In this document: positions 37,735-51,147 of the stretch, piece by piece | Position numbering within the stretch: position 1 is the first letter of the stretch | Layout of the letters: every line of letters begins with the position of its first letter | Assembly: GCA_947044365.1 (NCBI GenBank) | Contig: OX345641.1 | Coordinates: 886,960-950,959, forward strand | Origin: Petrosia ficiformis | Lineage: Eukaryota; Porifera; Demospongiae; Haplosclerida; Petrosiidae | Direction: 5' to 3' | Length of the DNA: 64,000 nt | The notes under the pieces: model-generated | Seen by the model: the letters and a program-made list of their open reading frames with translations, nothing else | Database searches by the model: none | Told to the model about the DNA's origin: nothing | Made by a program: the position numbers and the translations under genes

Positions 37735-38530
37735 TTATTATTAGTAACATAAGAACTGATCTATTAATAGTAGCACATGAACTGATCTATTAATAGTAAC
37801 ATATAAAACAATCTATTGATAGTAACATATGAATTGATCTATTAATAGATTATCCTTATGTTACATAAATGGTCTATTTATAACACAAAGATGGTCCAAT
37901 AATAGTAACATAAGTATCGTCTATTAGTAGCAACATATGAACTACTCTATTAATAGTAACATACAGATAATCTATTGATGGTAGCAAAAGAATGATATAT
38001 TTATAGTAACATAATGATGGTCTATTTTTAGTAACATATGAATAATCTACTAATAGCATCATAAAGATAATATAAGTTGGTCTATTAATAGTAAAGATAA
38101 TCTATTAATAGTACATTGTAACATGAACTAATTTATTAGTGGCAGTGGCGTGTCCAGACCTGAATACCAGGGGGGGCCTAGCACCTAGCTGTATTGGTGT
38201 AATAATGGTGCACGTAGTGCGCCGCAAATTTTTGAATTATTATTTATTCATTAGAGGTGTGGTCGACGTTGCAATGTACATTACGTACATAATGGTCTAT
38301 TATTGATGATGCTGTTCACGATCTTCGTGGGTCTACTGATTCAATGTTCTGACAACAGGGGGGGCCTGGGCCCCCCCAGGCCCCCCCTTAAACACGCCAA
38401 GTGGTAACATATAGATAATCTGTTAATAGTAGCATCAAAGACAATCTATTTATAGTAACATTGGGATAAGGATGATCTATTTATAGTAACATTACCATGA
38501 TAGTAACATAAGGATAATCTATCAATAGTG
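37735..38530. repeat. Degenerate CTATTAATAGTAACATA minisatellite upstream of X2
   Basis: Right-copy equivalent of the X1 array. Confidence 0.75.
38143..38403. mobile_element. MITE with CAGTGGCGTGTCC ends, right copy
   Basis: Same element at the same place in the right duplicate, so insertion came before the duplication. Confidence 0.6.
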
Positions 38531-41500
38531 ACGACTTGATAATTCTTCTAGTAGATGTACCTGATTTCCTTCATGTTGATTGGGTTTGACTAGAAAGAGA
38601 AATTGATATTTTATCCAGTGACATTGTAGTGAGAACTATATAACTTACATCTGCCATCCATTCTGCCTACTGCTATATATAATAATATGAGAGTAGGTGT
38701 GTATGTAATAAGATACTAAGATAAGAATGACGGTGCAGTATATACTAAGACATGTGAAGGTATAAACCAGAGATATCATAACAATACCACACTACTATAA
38801 TTTACCATACAAATGTATACTACAATACTATGCATAGTAATATTATAAAGTATTGTACAGTCACATATTAAAAACACTTATTTATCAACCACATCACAAA
38901 CTGCATAATTAATTTATCATTGATGTTCAAATCCAGTGAATGTAATTTGTGAAGTTCATTATGGACAGCTGTATATATGTACATGTAATAAATTATCAGT
39001 CAGGCATTGTTATACATAGTTAATTATACACATGGGCATGAACACACAAACAATATAATTATATATATATATAATTATGAATCCTTACTCTTGTTTTTAA
39101 TTTAAAATACTTGTCGTAATTATTTATAATTAAGCCAATGAGTTCACAGAAAAGTCACCAAAATGCATATAGCAAAATGTGTAAGAAACATATTGCACAT
39201 TCTGCCTATTATATGAGGCCCAGTAATATGAGATTAGGTGTGTATGTAATTAATAATTTTAATACTAAGGTAAGAATGAAGGTGCAGTATATACTACATA
39301 TAGTTATATATAAGTTAATAAGCCAGTAATATCATAACAATACCACACTACTATAACTTACCATGCCATACAAATGGATAGAGATGGCAAATACAATACT
39401 ATACATGTGTATAGTAATACACATGAAGTATACATAGTGAATGTACCACATATTAAAATTAAAAAAACATGTCTAAGTTGATTTTCTAGAATCATTCAAA
39501 ATTTGAGCTGTTACGAAGAAAAAAAAGATATGCGATATATCATAAAAATTATGTTAATTGAGTTTCCAAATGTAGTTGAATTTCCATCATTTAATCTATT
39601 GTCAACTCACTCAGACATGTGATTGATTATAACAAAACTATACTATATAATACATGTAATATATACAACACTCACATCTCAACAATGTTTCAATGAGGAA
39701 AGTGATCTATTATTATATGGTTGGAACTATACGTACATACAGATCATGGTTACCACTTACTCGGCAAAACAAACAGGTCCAATGTAGTTTCTCGTGAAAC
39801 TAGATGAACAATGACAGTAGACATCGAATTTGAAAACTGGAGTCTCATCAATACTCAAAAGCCATATGGAAAATTCCATCAGTACCATTTCAAATTAAAT
39901 GTCACAAGCAATAATTTTAACCTGCAAAAGTCTAACAGGAATGGACAGCCTTGTTATACCTCAGATTCATTTAAGAAATATATGGCAACGTATTTCAATT
40001 CTATGTGGACTTTATTAAATGTTAATTCATAGTTTTTATTTTTAATAATTTTCTGGAATTGTAATTCCCTATCTAGAATGTATTCATGCATGTGTTAACA
40101 ATGTGCTCTGTGATCTTTTCTGTATGAGTTAAGTTCAGTTTTATTACCTATATAGCCTTTACAATCATTGCATATGTAAACAAACATCTTTAGCACTAAC
40201 ATAAGGTAAGCCTATAGTAATTGTTAACCCCCTTCTTTCTCTCTCTCCTCAGACATACTAACATAGTAATAATATGTGCAGTCTTATACCTGAATCCAAG
40301 ACCATAAACTCAACCAAAACTTGAGAATATTAGCAACATAATAATATAATTATGTACTACTAGAGTTATGTTATTTATAAGAACTATGATGTGGTTTTTG
40401 TACACTGCACACTAACACATGCACAAGCACAAGTTTAATTAAGCTAAAATTCTTTAGCATTATGAAGTCAACCCCAGTTATGTCTATATAATATGAACAA
40501 GGATGAAATGAGACTGTACGTACATCAAAATTGAGCATGAGTTATTCCCCATTGCTGAAGCTTACAGTTGTACTGTAAGCTTCAGCAATGCGGAAACATT
40601 TGTCTCAATTCACTTTCTCTCAGTCATCATATGAAAGGCAATTATGTATAATTTTGCCTGTATACTCATATATGTATATATATCATAGTATGCATTACTA
40701 ATATTAATGTTAATATAACTGGCTGTCAGGGGTTCACTTGCTGCTATATATGGTAAGTTGGTAACAACATGCTACTCCAATTCTGTACAAACATCTGGAA
40801 GCTAAGGTACAAATGTTATACACATGCATGTCTACAACTGTGTGGAATTGATCTAGCCTGAACAAAAGATTAGTGACAAATACATAATTAGATGTATTAA
40901 ATTATGTAGTAGAACTGCATGTATATTTAAGAATTGTATACACTAAAAAAAATTTTCGTAGTGATTCTACAACTGTATTGAGAAGAAAGCTTCTGTTCAA
41001 GGATAGAACCCACCTCATAGCAATTAATACTAAAGGCAGGTATGTCCGTGGGTAATTATAACTACCCATGGTAACATCAAAGGTTACTATAGTAATCACC
41101 CACACACCATAGTAATTATAATAAAGAATATCATAAATATTACACATTAAATAGTTGTGCCACTGTACTTACCATCAAAAAATGCATTGTCAACTTCTTA
41201 CACCAACCAGGATACCATAACTCGATCAAAAATTAATGATTATATTTAATGTTTATATTTAATGTTTGCTATTAATATTGCAATTGGCCATTTGTATAGG
41301 AAGCCAATTTAGCACCAAAAAGAGCATCGATCATAGGTATGTAAGTAATTTAGTTGTACATGTATCTTAAGTCTACTTTTTATTGTGTGAACTAATTTTA
41401 GTTACCATTGTAATGATTACTAAAATTAGTATACGCTAAAAAATTTTTTATTTCATGATCATTTTATTAGACGTGACTCTGAAATTTGTTAAAATTAATG

Positions 41501-42034
41501 CAAGCCAAATCTGAGCATTTAAAAATCATGGATACAATTAATAATAGCCATGTACAAATAGCAGTATACAATGTGTATATAATTTCAAAACAATCCCTTT
41601 CCTCATCCATAACAGAAAAACACTCTCTACAGGACAATATCTGTATAATAATTATAATTATTGTTATAATCATAACATTCTATAACAATAATAATAATAA
41701 TAATAATAATAATATAATAAAGAACAATTAATTACTGTATTCGTAATATTATACAATAATACAATAATAGTTATATCAACTAATATTATAAGTTAGGACA
41801 AAAATTTTGGCAAGCCAGCTCCATCCTCCATTACAGTTGCCCTTCTCCACTTTACTCGACTACCTCTCAAACAGAAATTTGTTGCACAGATTGTAGCAAA
41901 TAACAATTTAATATCACATCATAATTAAAGAATTATGCATATATAAAGTCAATGAAAATTATAATACATAATTATATAAAAGGAAACAGTTTTCTACAAA
42001 ACTAAAGTACTACACAGTAAAAGAGTTACAGCTT
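38531..42034. other. Spacer between Y2 and X2
   Basis: Right-copy equivalent of the 10641-14135 spacer, nearly identical. No supported gene. Confidence 0.5.
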
Positions 42035-42314
42035 CTATAACTTTCTCTTGTTTTGATTCTCCTCAGTCCCCTCCTCCTCCTCCTCCTCCTCTAGTTCACG
42101 TTGTTCTCTTTTTCTCTTTACTACAAGAAAATATAAATACAGTGATGTTTAGGAGTTAACTATAATATATATATAAATAATGGAGATAATATTGACTATA
42201 ATATTATTAATAATTATTATTATAGATGTACATAGAGATAATGATCATAACAAGAGAGCTGACTCATACCTGTGAACGGTTTATGAAGTAACATATTATT
42301 AGTAAAAAACAGAT
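42035..42314 (-). CDS. Y2 alternative 3' exons (42270-42314 and 42035-42120)
   Basis: Copy of the Y1 alternative 3' exons with the same splice sites, phases and Glu-rich tail. Confidence 0.45.
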
Positions 42315-42882
42315 CTGTGGAAAGAACATAATTATGAGCAACATGCATGTAATGATGATCATTTATCCACATGGGTTCAGATTAGGCTAGACTGTGAGAA
42401 TTAATACAATAGTAATCTAATCTGTTATATCATTCTCTTCTAGGGTCTTTATAGAGTTTTCATAAGGAGACCAAAACATACTTCAACCCAAAGCTGCGGG
42501 CTGAGGCTATCCAGATCTATACCCTGCTGTCAATTCATGGCGACGGTAACAAAAGGGGAACCTTGCAGCTTCCCGGCTCAGTTGCTGGGACTGAGAGGGA
42601 CGGGAAGCTGCAAGGTGCCTTTGCACCCTGTTGGGCACTTCTATGAGACCAAAATACTACACCTATACCTAACCTCCCTATGATTGCTAGCCACAGGATT
42701 GATCTATTTCACCATTCTTGTGCTATGATCACATAGCGCATTGCATACATAATTAAGGCTGATGTGTCATTCCAGGGGGCTTGATCAATTAATGGCCATG
42801 GCATGAAGAAAAGTATTTGTATTTGATTGGTTTCCTGTATAAAACCAAATAGCAAGCATTTAAAGGTAGCATTTGTTCAAAA

Positions 42883-43217
42883 TTACCATGCTTCACAATT
42901 GTGCACATGGTTTTCACAAATTGGGTCATTTATGGTACTTGAATATAATTTAGAACCTCGAATTTCCTCTGCTGCTCTCCGAGCATCAATGTCATCTAAA
43001 GCCTCTACAAGGTTGGCCCATGTTGGTTCTATCGAACCATTCCTCTGTATCCAGACCCGTAATATATAAAATAAAATAATATCTTCATCTCCTCTGTATA
43101 CTGTCTCAATATAATTCAAATCACTGGAACTAATTCCTAAAAATAGACCAAATTCCTTCCATTGTGTTGCAATATGATGTTTCCTCATTTTGTCAATAAT
43201 CACTCTAAGGTCATCAA
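42883..43217 (-). CDS. Y2 C-terminal Death-domain exon
   Basis: Encodes the same protein sequence as the Y1 terminal Death exon and lies in the same position relative to the mini-exon at 43296-43352. Confidence 0.82.
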
Positions 43218-46200
43218 CTATACAAAAGAAAGTAATAGAATTTATAATTTTGTAAAGCACATAATATTATGGTATTATCAGTCTATATGACTCACATTCT
43301 ATTAAATCATGCATCATTTGCTGTGGCCTTTGTATTAATCCCTGTGAACCACCTGCAATAACATTTTAATATTTTCGTAATGTCATCATTACATGTGTAG
43401 CATAACTTATCAGTCAAAAAGACATACATGTAAATAATTTACTAGTTATTATCTACAGAATTAATAACACAATTTATATTCTCATAATCATGTACATACT
43501 ATATATAACATAGAGTATTAGCAGTTAACTAAATTCCATGCTCTATTGATTATTACACTTAATAATAATGTCATGTAGTATTATTATATTATCATCCCAC
43601 ATGACTCCCTACATGAAAATGCTGTCCATGCACTGGCCATCATGTAATATGCTATAATAATAAAGTATATTACTTTAACACAGTATAATCATGTACATAT
43701 ACTATATACAACATGGAATAGTATTACCAGTTAATATGACTTAGTAAATTCCATGATCTATTGAATATTACACTTTAATAATAATTAGTGCTGGGTATCG
43801 GTAGAAAACTAGAAATATCAATTATTAGTATACCCAATATTGATTGATTATTAATACTATCGGAGGAAGTAATTAATTAATTACTTGACAGGAAAGACCT
43901 CCCACTAATTAGCATGAAAATAGTTAATTCAAATACAGGATGTTTTTTTTTGGGAACCACATCAAATGACTATTAGTACTTATGCAAATGTGCAAATTGA
44001 TATCTGGTCGCGATATCAATATTGCTAAATCCACTATATTGATAATGATTATTGATATTTTGATTATTGAGTCCCAGCACTAATAATAATGTCATGTAGT
44101 GTTATATTATCATTTAACTATATGAACATGTTTCCCATGAACTGGGCATCTTGTAATTACTGCATTGACTAACCAGATATACTGCATGTAGCTATCTGAA
44201 GTTCAAAATGTACTGGTTCACTAAGGTCTGCAAACCAACACTCTTCCAACTGGGATATAGGGTAAAATGTATTTGTATTAGAGCACATTAAAATTGTCCG
44301 TCGATGATTCGGTGTGCTTGGGTGATCTCGTTTGTATCGATTTGATTGACACAAAGAGCAGAGAAATCCATATTTTATAGACAATCTTTCTGTGTCATAT
44401 TTTAGGTTTGATTGTGCAGTTACTGTAGCTCGTTCGACAACATCACGAATTGCTGGGCAGTCGTTACGATCACCATGATAGTAGAGCTCAAACCACTTAT
44501 GATTATCCACTAGTAGTAGTAACCCACCTAAGGTATCACATTTCAATCGTACTGCATTACGTAGCTGATGTGGAAAATCATCTGTGGGCTTAGGAAGAAC
44601 AAAGCGATGATCGTTACTATGTGTGAGTATAGCAGCAACTGTAGCAGGAAACAAACCCAATGGAATAGGTGCAATTTCATCGTGGATACTTTTTTTCTCC
44701 CACATGATGACAAATGGATCAGCATCACCTTCACGTAAGAAAGAACGTTTCTGTTTTTCTGTGAGAGAAATAATAGGAAGCACACATGGGATAAAGTAAG
44801 TGGTATCATTGATGGGAGTAATGACAAGGAGATGTTTGAGGAGCTGTATATAGTGGTCGATTGTGAAATATTCAGAGTTGAAAGCAAATGGTGATAAGCG
44901 CTTAAGAAGATCTTTAGAAAATATACCATTCTGTTGAAGTTGTGTGGCTTCCTGTTTTGTCAGATAAGTGCCGAAAACTTCTGATATTTTTACAAAGCCA
45001 GCGCTAACTAGCTTTGACAACAGATCAATGAGAGGTTGAGGGTTGACAAATATAACTTTAGGAAGGAATAGTGGAAAGTAAAAGATGACAGAAACGAAAT
45101 GAAGAAACTGTAAAGCCACACGTACATCATCCTCAGACATGCCCAAACTTTTTCCTATTTTATAGCAGTCCTCAAGAAGTATAATATCCTGCTTCCTCTC
45201 TTCTGACAGCTTATGTATCTCGAGCTCAAAGGCAAAAAATCGTTTTGGCATCTTCACATTTAAGCCAGGTGTCGTGGCTATTGCTCTTCGAAGGTGAGAT
45301 GCTTTCTTCTCTCTCTCCTCTCCCATTGGCATCTGAGTGTTTACATCAAATATTACATCATTGTCATTGCTAATAATCACTTCACTATATTCTTTAAGAG
45401 CCTGCCCCAGGATTTCATTCTTTCTTTTTGGAGTTTCACGACACTTTCGTGCCTTGTCAGAGTATGTACCTAATATTAGGAAATGTGAATCAGGAGGTGC
45501 GTCAATTATTCCATGAATGGTAATTGGAGTGACAAATGATAAAGAACGCAGGAACAACTCCACTAGTTCCTGGTTTGTGAATTGAAGGGTTTGGGGAAGG
45601 CAAACATCTTTACCATTTACAGAATACTTAAATTTCGGTCGATTTTTCAGTTCCTGGGAGAGTCTAAGGGCGATTAAATTAATAGAACCACTCTGTACAA
45701 ACAAAGGGAGGAGATCAAGGAAGGCTGGTTGACCACCAGAATCTACAGAGTGAATCCAGTGAGCTCCAAAAAGAGGGAGTAATTTGTTAGTTGATTGTTG
45801 TTTAGAGGAAACAACACTAGTTGACTGTAGCTGCAGAGCGGAAACATCACTACTGGACTGTGGACCACTACTGGGCTGTGGAGTATAAAGAGCACTACTG
45901 GACTGTGTAGTAGAAACATCACTACTGGGCTGTGGAGTAGAAACATGTGTGGTTGCTTCAAGCTTCGTCCTTTCTACAAATTGTTCAAAGGTCTTAACAT
46001 GATCTGCTCGTATCCAACGCTCTGGAATTCTATCGTTTTCTACAGAAATCCTGACAGCAGTAACTGCAGCACGAGCAATATCAGTACTGTTATATTTAGG
46101 CGGTGGAGGTTCTCCTAGTAGCAAATGAAGACTGGAGGTTTTACCAGTTTTAGGAGCACCATGAATATTCATCTTTGTAATGTGCAGATCCACAAATCCT

Positions 46201-49200
46201 TCACTAATCCATTGTTCAAGAACTATAAGAAACAAAATATTAAATTATAATTACTTTATATTATAGTATTATAATAAATATAAACTTCTCAGCTCTTACA
46301 GGAATAAAAAAATAGGAGAAGAGAACAAGGTTCTTTGAGGAGGTATTCATGTGACCATGCAATAGCAGAATACTCTCAAATGTATAGGATCATCTTATAG
46401 CACGTCCCTCTGAACAGTGCAGGACAAGGAAGTCACATATGGTCATATATTGAAGGTGGAAATAACTACAGTATATAGAAGTTTACCTCGATTACATTTA
46501 AAAGGTTTTCATACAGCTTAGCAGTGCTTGACAACATTTTTTTAATGTTCACAATAACACACTAATAAATAACCTTCTGGTGTCAAGACCACTTCAGCAA
46601 TTCTATGAACAGTCACTATGTTGGGAGGCTGGGCTCCTTTCAGAGTTATGTCCATGTCCAAAGGAAGTGGAGCATTGAGTTCACTTGAAACTGTTATTTC
46701 AAAACAGCAGATTTTTCCAAGGAGAACCTCAGTCTGTAGTAGCTGTAAGAAATTAATATGCTATATAATATGCTATGTTATATGTGGCCATTTGGTACAG
46801 GAAGCCAATGATCACATTGGCTTCCTGTACCAAATGTTCTGGGAATGCAATTTAAATTACAGAAGTAAGTATTATTAATTAGTAGTTAGAGTGGGTGTGG
46901 CCATTCAAATCACTGCCAGAATGTGCAACAGAGTGTTTACTGAGAAGGTTGTGGTAATGATGTGGTATCTAGGCACCTATATAAAGGTGTCGGGTCTCCT
47001 TTATTGGAAGTTCCAATGTATAATATTATGAGACATATATATTTTACCTGAGTTGGAGTAGGGTACTCCACTGACCAGTCTGGTAACCAGCTGTTAGCAG
47101 GTAGTTGAAGAGTAAGAGTATTCTCTATTAATTTTGTTTTCAATTTCTGTCCAGGTACACAACCACCAAACTGCCTCATCGTGTTCTGCAGAATGAATTA
47201 CAGATATATATATTACAAACTAACAAACATGATTTTTTAAATTGTATTCCTCATCTTAAAGTTGCTTTTACAACAAATTCAACAGAATTTATATGTAAAG
47301 TATTTGATACTACATGATGTATGAATATACCTCAAGTAGGTCTGGCTTTATCACAGCAATAATGACAATCCATTTGTTTTTAATCATAGTAGGCTTATAA
47401 AACACATGACACACTGCATCTACACATATGAAAATAAGAATTAATAACCTTCATAAAATACTATTTCATCACATTTACCAGTTAGTGGTGGAATATCGTT
47501 TAACACGAGGGCTGGGACGAAGGTTGCTACTTGATCACATTCACCAGTTAGTGGTGGAATATCGGTTAACACAGAACTGTTACTAACATAATCATCTGCT
47601 GCAGGAAAATAGATCAATAACTAACTTGAAGTATTATAATACTACATACATGTATCATTGTTTTAATGTGTATAAATACATACGTAATTATATGAAAATG
47701 ATAATATATTCACACATAAATAATCACTTTTAGTAGTGGTAACAGCTAATGGTTGATTCTCGGTGATTATAGGACTCTTAATATCTGTAGCAGGAATATA
47801 AATGAATATGACAGTATTTAATACATAAATTATATCTATATATGTTTTTATGTACGCATGTATATATTAGGACTTGGATAAAGGTTATAAAAACAGATTT
47901 CGAGCTTTGTCAGCAAAACATGATTTGGAAATTCACACGTGCTTTTGCTCTTACATTGATTGGCTATAGAAAGCCTCAAAAACTAGATTATTGCTTTATA
48001 ACGAGAACTAGTCTTGTTTCTGTTGCTGTACCTACTCAGATTTAGCATTGTTGAACTGAGCAATCAGCAAGTAATACATCTCAATATTTCTGGAACAGGG
48101 CCACAATGTTCATCACATGTGCAAACATTAAATAGCAAGACATATTAATATACAATGGCTATATACCAGACCCTCCTTTCTCATAGATTGGGAGGGGGCT
48201 GGGTACGTGAGGCTAATCTATGTCCTTATTTTGTACTTTCATTCCTTACCATTTGATGTTTGTTGTGTCACACCATCAGTTACATCTTTTGAAATATCAT
48301 CTTGAATGATAGGAGCAGAGTCTGGACATTTAAACAAATGATGTAAAATATAGGAATTTCAGGCTTTACAAACAAAATAAATGTTGGTCTATTCTTCATT
48401 CTGGTGAAATATCATTTATTGTTTCAGGTACGCAATTGTATAGTAGGTCTATAATAACAGTACTTGTGTAACTCTGTTCAAGCAACACTTTGCAGGCTAA
48501 AAGAACACATTAAACTTCTTCAAATGAGTTCGCATTTAGAATATTCCAATATTTATTTCATTGTCTTGTATACAGTTTGCTATCTTTGATACAATGGTCT
48601 TCAATTGATAATATAGTTCCTACCTGACAAGTGGAGTTCTTTGTCTGCAGCTAATATTTCAGCCAGATCAAAGTTCTGTAGCTCCCTCACAGCAGTTACG
48701 AGAGTGCCTAGAGTAGCTGGTTTCCCATTTCCTTTTACCCATAGTTTCAGGAGTTCAATCATCATGTACTCGCTCCATCCACTCCTGTCATCAATCTCAA
48801 TCTGAGATACAGTCAGCCCCAAATTTAATCCCAAACTACGCCAGTGAGTTGCATTGATCCCCTTTACTAGACTAAGTAGTTTTTGAAGTGGAACTGAAAC
48901 TGAATTGGACTACTATTAATACACTTGTACACTAAAATAAGTCTATCATACCTGACTGATTTAGTGGAGTATATTTGGTCTCAATTGTATCAGCTATCAC
49001 TTGTTCACCACCACGTCTCAAAGCTTTAACTAATATTCTCCATGTACGCTGTTGGGAGGGTTGCTGTAGCCACAGAGAGAACACCTGTTGAAGACATTCA
49101 TTTGGGGCTTCGTGGGGCTGTCTACAAACAGCCTGAATATCTGCATTGTAATTCAAACTAAGAGTGATTCCAAAGTCCTTTGCTTGATATTGTATCTCTT

Positions 49201-49307
49201 TTAGCTTGTATAACAGAAGACCAACATGATCAATTGTAACTAAACGAAGAGAAGATCATTTCACATAACAGATTTTATTACTCAAACTCACAAGTTTTGT
49301 CAGTCAT
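42883..49307 (-). CDS. Gene Y2: Death-Death-UPA-ROC-COR-Death protein, near-identical copy of Y1
   Basis: Exons match Y1 at a constant shift of about 27.9 kb: 49292-49307, 48952-49239, 48624-48893, 48250-48321, 47728-47784, 47479-47598, 47331-47419, 47048-47185, 46574-46742, 44174-46222, 43296-43352 and 42883-43217, giving 1,219 residues. In the ROC-COR exon I see differences from Y1 only in the Ser/Gln/Pro repeat (one unit became TQSSSALYTPQ), one Tyr-to-His before DSGGQP, and one Pro-to-Thr near the P..IHG stretch. The two genes should therefore act alike. Alternative 3' exons are at 42270-42314 and 42035-42120. Y2 lies between Z upstream and X2 downstream on the same strand. Either a very recent duplicate or an assembly duplicate of Y1. 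Confidence 0.8.
43296..43352 (-). CDS. Y2 COR-Death linker mini-exon
   Basis: Same exon, sites and phase as in Y1. Confidence 0.6.
43785..44083. mobile_element. MITE with TTAGTGCTGGG ends, Y2 copy
   Basis: Same element in the right duplicate. Confidence 0.6.
44174..46222 (-). CDS. Y2 ROC-COR exon
   Basis: Same length, borders and motifs as the Y1 exon, with a handful of differences concentrated in the Ser/Gln/Pro repeat. P-loop, DSGGQP and G4-like motifs are intact. Confidence 0.85.
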
Positions 49308-49679
49308 TATAGAGATTGAGTATACGCCTCTTTGTTTTTAGCTTAGTAAGCAGGGCGTGCCACTGGACTAAAGGCGCGCCTTAATTTTGTCATTATGGTG
49401 CCTGTGCATGTTAAGGGCTGGCCCGCGCGTAGTGACCTTTAACATTCGAATCATAGTGAAAATTAGTAGTACTGATTTTAATACTGTTAGCTAATTGTGG
49501 TCCATAATACTATTGTACATAATATATAATAATTATTATAATTATACACAAAAATTATACTGTGTTCATTTCATGTAGCAGGTGGCTATAAAATAATGGT
49601 AGTTTCTGCATGTAACATGTACAGTTCACATTGTAACAAAACTACACATCATCCTCATATATATATATATATATATATA

Positions 49680-49730
<51 letters not shown>

Positions 49731-51001
49731 CTATAACTGAAGCAGTTTATTTTAGGCTTGGATTGGTGAAATTTTGTCAAGCTTCTGCCCACTATATGAG
49801 AGTCAGTAACAGGAGAGTATATAGGTGTGTAATTTTAATACTAAAGATAAGAATGAAGGTGCAATTGACCACCAGTTGATTTGCAATTGTTAATTTTATT
49901 GTTAACCAACCTAGCAATGTAGTGCACTACCACTTACATAATACCAGGCCATACTGCAAAACAAACAGGTTCAAATTTCAATATAATTTATGATTTCTGG
50001 ATGAACGATGAAAGTGGCATATATAGACACATTGATTGAATTTGAAAACAACAGTCTCATATATGTACAATGTCAACAATGACTATAGTAATGAATGCTT
50101 TCCTTATCACTGTACGTGGCTTTTCAATTGAATCAGTTTTATAACATATAAATACTCTAAAGCTACATAGTTATGACAAACACAGAATAAAATTAAAATG
50201 TTACAAGCAACAATTTTAATCAACAAAGATCAAACAGGAATGAATGGCCTCTTGTTTTTTTATACTCTGGGTTCGTTAGGAAGGAGGAATTATTAGTATT
50301 TTAGTTGTTTTATAGGTTTTTGGAATCATAATTGAAATGTATTCATGCATGTGTTAACAATGTGTTCTGTATTCTTTTCTGTTCGAGTTAAGTTCAGCTT
50401 AATTCAATTTTTGCATGTATGTGCATGTTTACAAACATCTGTTATGGTAATTGTTAATCCTTTCTTTCTCTTTTTCCTCAGACCTACTTAAATAACTATA
50501 ATACCTCCCATTCCTGTACCTGAATCCAAGACCACTAGTTCAATCAAAATCATGCAGAGAATCTTAGCAACATAATGCATTACTCCAGAGTAATGAGCTA
50601 TAATGTGGTTTTGTATACATACTAACACTGTAACACATCACAGGCACAAATTTAAGCTGACGAAATTCTTTAGTGTTAAGAAGTCAACCCAGTTGTGTCC
50701 AATATGAAGATGGATTAATGAGGATGAGATAGCTACATCAAAATTGATGAAATCATTGAGCACAAGTTATCCACAACTACAAGTTTCAATGGTGGGTGGG
50801 GAAACACTTGCTTCACCGGTGGAATGTTTCTTCTAATGTGATAAATTGCATACTGTCTATGAATCCACTTACGTACGTAGCTACATAGTGGATTCATAGA
50901 CCTTATATATGTGATCACCAGGTTAGGAATAACAAAAACAAAATATCTCTATCTAATTTGATATACAAGTAAATTATCATCACATCATACATAACATGAA
51001 T
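49308..51001. other. Region upstream of Y2 and downstream of Z
   Basis: Right-copy equivalent of 21404-23097, including the AT tract (49658-49729) and palindrome (50856-50903). No supported gene. Confidence 0.45.
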
Positions 51002-51147
51002 CTATCTGTTATATAACACTCCAATAATAATAGCAATTATGATCACAAGAAGAAATGTCAGCATACTCTTTGATAACTTGCTACATACTCTTTGATAACT
51101 TGCTGTTTTTGACTGATCATTGTGATGTACAAGTGATCTTTGATTAT
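51002..51147 (-). CDS. Z candidate tail-anchor exon
   Basis: Acceptor TAATGATAG at 51148-51149, phase 1. It encodes 47 residues: a polar stretch with basic residues, then about 17 strongly hydrophobic residues (starting M-L-T-F-L-L-V), then Y-N-R and a stop. This fits a C-terminal tail anchor. The CARD exon ends in phase 1 and can splice straight to it. No transcript evidence is available here. The alternative is the short terminal exon at 51498-51544. Confidence 0.5.
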